Part shown: positions 60,608 to 64,000 of the stretch, piece by piece | Layout of the letters: each line of letters starts with the position of its first letter | Numbering within the stretch: the first letter of the stretch is position 1 | DNA from: JAYVJH01 sp043777595 | GTDB taxonomy: Bacteria > Bacteroidota > Bacteroidia > Cytophagales > Spirosomataceae | Assembly (NCBI GenBank): GCA_043777595.1 | Contig: JAYWHT010000020.1 | Coordinates: forward strand, 1 to 64,000 | Reading direction: 5' to 3' | Length of the DNA stretch: 64,000 bases | Made by a program: the position numbers and the translations under genes | The notes under the pieces: generated by a model | Told to the model about the DNA's origin: nothing | Database searches by the model: none | The model's input: the letters and a program-made list of their open reading frames with translations, nothing else

Positions 60608-61469
60608 ATAAAGTTAGATTTTGTTGTGTTGCAATTGAGCGGCGTTCCGCTTTTTCGGTTTCAAAAGTCCGTATTTCTTTTTCTAATTTTTCGCCTTTGA
60701 ATTCTTCGGCTAATTGTAATCTTCTCAAACCAATTTTAACATATTCGTCTTGCAACTCTATACCAATGGAATTTCTATTTAATTCTTTTGCTACATAACA
60801 AGTTGTAAAAGTCCCCGAAAATGGGTCTAAAACTAAATCGCCTTCGTTTGAACTTGCTTTTATTATTCTTTCAAGTAACGAAATAGGTTTTTGTGTTGGG
60901 TGGTTTTCGTACTCGTCCATTCTGTAACGAACTCTTGAAAATTCCCAAACATTTCCTGGCACTTTCTCTGAATTATAAACAGTTGGTACAGCCTTACGAT
61001 AATCAATAAGTTTGCGTTTTGCTCCTGTTTTTGCTTCTACTAAAATATCGTTTGTGTTGAAAGTATAATTATTTTTGTCCTTCACGCAAAACAAAATAGG
61101 CTCATACATTGATCCATAATATTTTTTGGCTTGAACGCCTGAACTATCATAAGACCAAACAAGCCTTGAAAGAATTGTTAGTTTTTTGCGTAAATGAATG
61201 TCAAAATATGGCATAAATTGAGTGGCTGTCATTACATAAAAACTTCCATTTGGTTTAAGTTTTTGAATACACAAGTCAAGCCATTCATAGCACCATCGTA
61301 AATAACTTTCTTCTGTGTCCCACTTTTCAATTTGTCCATTGAAATTTTTGCCAATATTGTATGGTGGGTCAGCAAAAATCAAGTCCACAAAATTGTCTGG
61401 TAGCGTTTTCAATGCCTCCAAAGCGTCTGCGTATATTATTTTATGTTTGTTGTTACCTAATATTTCCAT
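60570..61469 (-). CDS. N6-adenine DNA methyltransferase, YhdJ-like (beta class)
   Basis: A 299-residue protein. The catalytic motif DLIFADPPYNIGKNF lies near the N-terminus and the SAM-binding DPFSGTFTTCYVAKEL near the C-terminus, the beta order. It is strikingly like E. coli YhdJ, an ATGCAT methylase, over SRLVWSYDSSGVQAKKYYGS, PGNVWEFSRVRYRMDEYENH, and HPTQKP. By inference it methylates the second adenine of ATGCAT or a close relative. YhdJ is an orphan enzyme, whereas here a downstream gene that overlaps by 38 bp is a likely nuclease partner. Confidence 0.86.
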   Translation of the reverse strand: MEILGNNKHKIIYADALEALKTLPDNFVDLIFADPPYNIGKNFNGQIEKWDTEESYLRWCYEWLDLCIQKLKPNGSFYVMTATQFMPYFDIHLRKKLTILSRLVWSYDSSGVQAKKYYGSMYEPILFCVKDKNNYTFNTNDILVEAKTGAKRKLIDYRKAVPTVYNSEKVPGNVWEFSRVRYRMDEYENHPTQKPISLLERIIKASSNEGDLVLDPFSGTFTTCYVAKELNRNSIGIELQDEYVKIGLRRLQLAEEFKGEKLEKEIRTFETEKAERRSIATQQNLTLFEPNRTYIHSQY

Positions 61470-61571
61470 TTTGCAAAAATTATTATCTTAAATTTATGTC
61501 TATTTTTCTAAATATTTGTCGTTGGTACGCCGTCTAATAGCATGGTAAGTACCCTATATCTTTCAAAAAAT

Positions 61572-63563
61572 TTATTTCCCGCCACGCTCAATATCTTTGT
61601 TTTTGGTTGGTCGCCATGTGTTGTTGTAAGGATTGATGTCGGGGGTTTTGGTATCGGGGTCAATCGTTACAGACTTGAGCGGCAGCTGTGTTTTGCTTCT
61701 AAATCGCCAAGTACCACCTCTCTGCCAAATTTCTACGGGCATTTCTACACGTGTTTTTAGTCCGTTCGTTTCTTCGAGTTCGATGGTGGCAGGCAATGCC
61801 CATTGTTCTAAATTTTCGATTGTAATATATGCGCCTTTTTCGGGGTTTTGGTCTATATACTGTACGTCTGTTACGGCTTGGTCGAGCTTATAGTTTTCAT
61901 AAAACCAGCCTTTCCAAAACCAACTCAAATCCTCACCAGCGGCATCTTCGATTGTCCTAAAAAAATCTTGTGGTGTTGGGTGCTTAAAAGCCCATCGCTT
62001 GACATATTGCTTGAAGGCATAATCAAAACGGTCTTGTCCGAGTACAGTTTCACGTAATATTTTGAGGCCAAAATAGGGTTTAAAATAAGCGTCCCAGCCC
62101 ATATTTTGAGTTTGCAACACGTCTGGGGTAGTCATAATTGGTTCTGCCCCGTCTCTAAAAAGACTTGGGGCCATGTCGTGCATGTTGTCTGCTCGTTCAC
62201 GGTCGTACTCACCTTTATTAAAATTGGTGGTTGAGAGTGTATTGATAAAAGTATTGAAACCTTCGTCCATCCACGCATACTTACGCTCGTTGTTACCCAC
62301 AATCATCGGAAACCACGTATGGCCAAACTCATGATCGGTTACGCCCCAAAGACCATCTTTGCGGCTACCACTACTACAAAACACAATGCCTGGGTACTCC
62401 ATGCCGCCCACGCTACCAGCCACATTGGTAGCCGATGTGTATGGAAACTCCATGAGGTATTTTGAATAAAACTCAATACACCCTTTGACGTATTCAGTTG
62501 AGCGATTCCAGCCGTCGGGGGTGGCCGCTTCGGCAGGATAAACTGATTGCGCCAATGCCGCTTTGCCACTTGGTAAATTTATTTTGGCAGCGTCCCAGAC
62601 AAATGCCCGAGAACTAGCCCAAGCCACATCACGGGCGTTTTCACATCTAAACTTCCATGTTGTCATTCCTGACGTTCGGGGGCGGCTGTTTGTATTTTTA
62701 ATGTCTTCTTTACTTCTAATTACGACCGTCCTATCGCTTTGTTTGGCTTCTTCCAATCGTTTTTGTTGGTTTTTGGTCAATACCTCTTCGGGGTTGAGCA
62801 ACTGACCAGAAGCTGCCACGATATGGTCGAAGGGAACGGTTATTTCGTAGTCAAAATCACCGTATTCTAAATAAAACTCACCTGCACCCAGATAAGGCAA
62901 TACGTTCCAGCCCTCGATGTCGTCAAACACACAAACCCTTGGGTACCACTGCGCTATCTCATAAATAACGCCGTTTTTGGTAGGTAATTTTCCCATTCGG
63001 TCAGAGCCATCGGCTGGAATCTTGAACGAATAACTAATTTTGATTTTGAGTATGTCGCCATTCGCTTTCATCGGCTCAGTAAGTCTAATCTGTAGCCTTG
63101 TGTCGGTAACGATATAGTCTGCAAAAACGTATTTTCCTTTATTTTGAATAATTTGTACTGAACTAACCACACAACCACCCTCAAAACCTGTATTGCCATA
63201 ACGACCACCACCAACGGGCGTAGTTTTGCCGCTTCGAGAATTGTCATTAAAAGCATTTTGGTCTAACTGCAACCATATAAAAGCCAAGTTTTCGGGGCTG
63301 TTGTTGGTGTAAGTAATCTCAACATCACCTTTGATGGTATTGGCGGGTTCTTCGAGCAGTGTTGCGACAATTTTATAATCGGCACGGTTCTGCCAGTAAT
63401 TAAGCCCAGGTGCGCCACTTCCTGCTCTGGTCTCGCTACCTGGCTGATAGTTGAGTAGTGGGTGAAATAACGCATGGGCGTTGTATTTGGAAGTCCCTGT
63501 TTGGGCATTAGAAAACAAACAAAAACAAATACTAAAATACCCAACGAAAAATAATTTTGACAT
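61572..63563 (-). CDS. Secreted M1 family metallopeptidase (aminopeptidase N-like)
   Basis: 663 residues from ATG 63563, giving a signal peptide (MSKLFFVGYFSICFCLFSNAQ); the longer in-frame reading to 63683 lacks one. The exopeptidase motif is GSVGGMEYPG and the zinc site is HEFGHTWFPMIVG followed by WMDEGFNTF (about residue 410 and following). It probably removes N-terminal residues from peptides outside the cytoplasm. It is alone on the minus strand between the second RM system and fabI. Confidence 0.88.
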   Translation of the reverse strand: MSKLFFVGYFSICFCLFSNAQTGTSKYNAHALFHPLLNYQPGSETRAGSGAPGLNYWQNRADYKIVATLLEEPANTIKGDVEITYTNNSPENLAFIWLQLDQNAFNDNSRSGKTTPVGGGRYGNTGFEGGCVVSSVQIIQNKGKYVFADYIVTDTRLQIRLTEPMKANGDILKIKISYSFKIPADGSDRMGKLPTKNGVIYEIAQWYPRVCVFDDIEGWNVLPYLGAGEFYLEYGDFDYEITVPFDHIVAASGQLLNPEEVLTKNQQKRLEEAKQSDRTVVIRSKEDIKNTNSRPRTSGMTTWKFRCENARDVAWASSRAFVWDAAKINLPSGKAALAQSVYPAEAATPDGWNRSTEYVKGCIEFYSKYLMEFPYTSATNVAGSVGGMEYPGIVFCSSGSRKDGLWGVTDHEFGHTWFPMIVGNNERKYAWMDEGFNTFINTLSTTNFNKGEYDRERADNMHDMAPSLFRDGAEPIMTTPDVLQTQNMGWDAYFKPYFGLKILRETVLGQDRFDYAFKQYVKRWAFKHPTPQDFFRTIEDAAGEDLSWFWKGWFYENYKLDQAVTDVQYIDQNPEKGAYITIENLEQWALPATIELEETNGLKTRVEMPVEIWQRGGTWRFRSKTQLPLKSVTIDPDTKTPDINPYNNTWRPTKNKDIERGGK

Positions 63564-63872
63564 ACGATTTATTGTATTAAAAAATAAAATTTGACCATTA
63601 TTCTCAGATTTTGGATTTTTGATATTCAGTATCTGATATTTTTTAAAATACGTGGTTTTCAAACGACAAAGCAAAGTTATCATTACTTTGACAGTATTCT
63701 AAAAAAACACGTATCAAAATAGGCCACACTATCCAGCCCAAAATTAAGATTTGTGGGTAAATAATTATTGGCGCAATGTAAAAATAGTTATTCTGAATAA
63801 TTTTTTTGAGATTTGATAAACGTAACTACTCGAAAAACCGTTAATTTGCGGTCTAATAATAACCAACTCAAA

Positions 63873-64000
63873 ATGGCAACTGGAATTTTAGAAGGCAAGC
63901 GTGGCATTATATCTGGCGCACTCAACGAAGACTCTATCGCTTGGAAAGTGGCACTCAAAGCCAAAGCCGAAGGCGCAACTTTTACACTCACCAACGCACC
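63873..64000 (+). CDS. fabI: Enoyl-[acyl-carrier-protein] reductase FabI, N-terminal part (cut by window edge)
   Basis: The plus strand begins MATGILEGKRGIISGALNED and continues SIAWKVALKAKAEGATFTLTN, the well-known N-terminus of bacterial FabI (GxxxGxxxDxSIAW cofactor region). The enzyme performs the last step of each fatty acid elongation cycle using NAD(P)H. Only 42 codons are in the window. A TAATTTG at 63842-63848 is a near match to the -7 consensus. Confidence 0.85.
   Translation, partial: MATGILEGKRGIISGALNEDSIAWKVALKAKAEGATFTLTNA

Noticed and set aside
1..64000. Search for tRNA, rRNA, CRISPR arrays, riboswitches and intact insertion sequences
   Set aside because: No cloverleaf, regularly spaced repeats, transposase or known riboswitch pattern was recognised in the intergenic regions, all of which are shorter than 500 bp; the gap before ribE in particular shows only a hairpin, not an FMN element.

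Overview
The window looks like a chromosomal segment of a Bacteroidota bacterium, most likely a free-living member of the Cytophagales. The evidence is as follows. One giant secreted protein ends in a gliding-motility/type IX secretion C-terminal domain. The gene families are typical of the phylum: DUF2911, DUF3347, PSD1 cytochrome, TonB receptor with CarboxypepD-like N-terminus, and tsaD beside tamB. Start codons lack Shine-Dalgarno sequences. Several promoters match the Bacteroidota pattern TTTG, about 19 bp, TAnnTTTG. No rRNA, tRNA, CRISPR array or intact insertion sequence was recognised.

Layout. 1-4.1 kb: a cut-off Crp/Fnr regulator, an LpxH-like lipid A enzyme, an M28 peptidase and an aspartyl protease with a PDZ domain. 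4.1-7.4 kb: a restriction-modification (RM) island read leftward, with a controller-type HTH protein, a PD-(D/E)XK nuclease, and an N6-adenine methylase fused to a specificity-like domain. The methylase has its own promoter bracketed by two identical palindromes and carries G8/G7 tracts inside its reading frame. 7.4-18.1 kb: ligA (with an in-frame repeat insertion and a perfect 24-bp hairpin before its start), a YtxH-like protein, ribE, a small CxxC protein, a predicted nuclease, a TlpA-like thioredoxin, a Fic protein, an ethanolamine-type permease, a xisH/xisI pair with xisH broken by one stop codon, and an alpha/beta hydrolase. 18.2-28.7 kb: two glycosyltransferase-like genes, a PSD1 cytochrome protein, a decayed methyltransferase and the 1567-residue T9SS cargo protein. 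28.7-32.4 kb: a TRIC channel gene flanked by two relics of an HxlR regulator, a PIN toxin/antitoxin pair, leuC without leuD, and a repeat-rich noncoding stretch.

32.4-43.0 kb is a run of minus-strand genes that reads as a copper-handling locus: M23 peptidase, small HYCMG cysteine protein, DUF2911-TPR-DUF3347 protein, beta-propeller lipoprotein, SRPBCC protein, multicopper oxidase with a CopB-like tail, HMA-MauE membrane protein, SAM methyltransferase and TonB receptor. The promoter of the receptor lies inside a perfect palindrome. 43.1-49.2 kb: TamB, a clan AA aspartic protease and divergent tsaD. 49.3-59.3 kb: mostly metabolism, with a ThuA-like protein, sugar isomerase plus enolase-superfamily pair, vanadium-haloperoxidase-like lipoprotein, PLP decarboxylase, purD, SIS protein, SDR and GNAT. 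59.5-61.5 kb: a second RM system whose methylase closely resembles YhdJ, which methylates ATGCAT. 61.6-64 kb: an M1 peptidase and the start of fabI.

The points most worth following up are the operator-promoter and homopolymer tracts of the first RM system, a GC-rich repeat family inserted in frame into three unrelated genes, a family of intergenic hairpins, the copper cluster with its fused proteins, and several clearly decaying genes (xisH, a methyltransferase, two HxlR relics).
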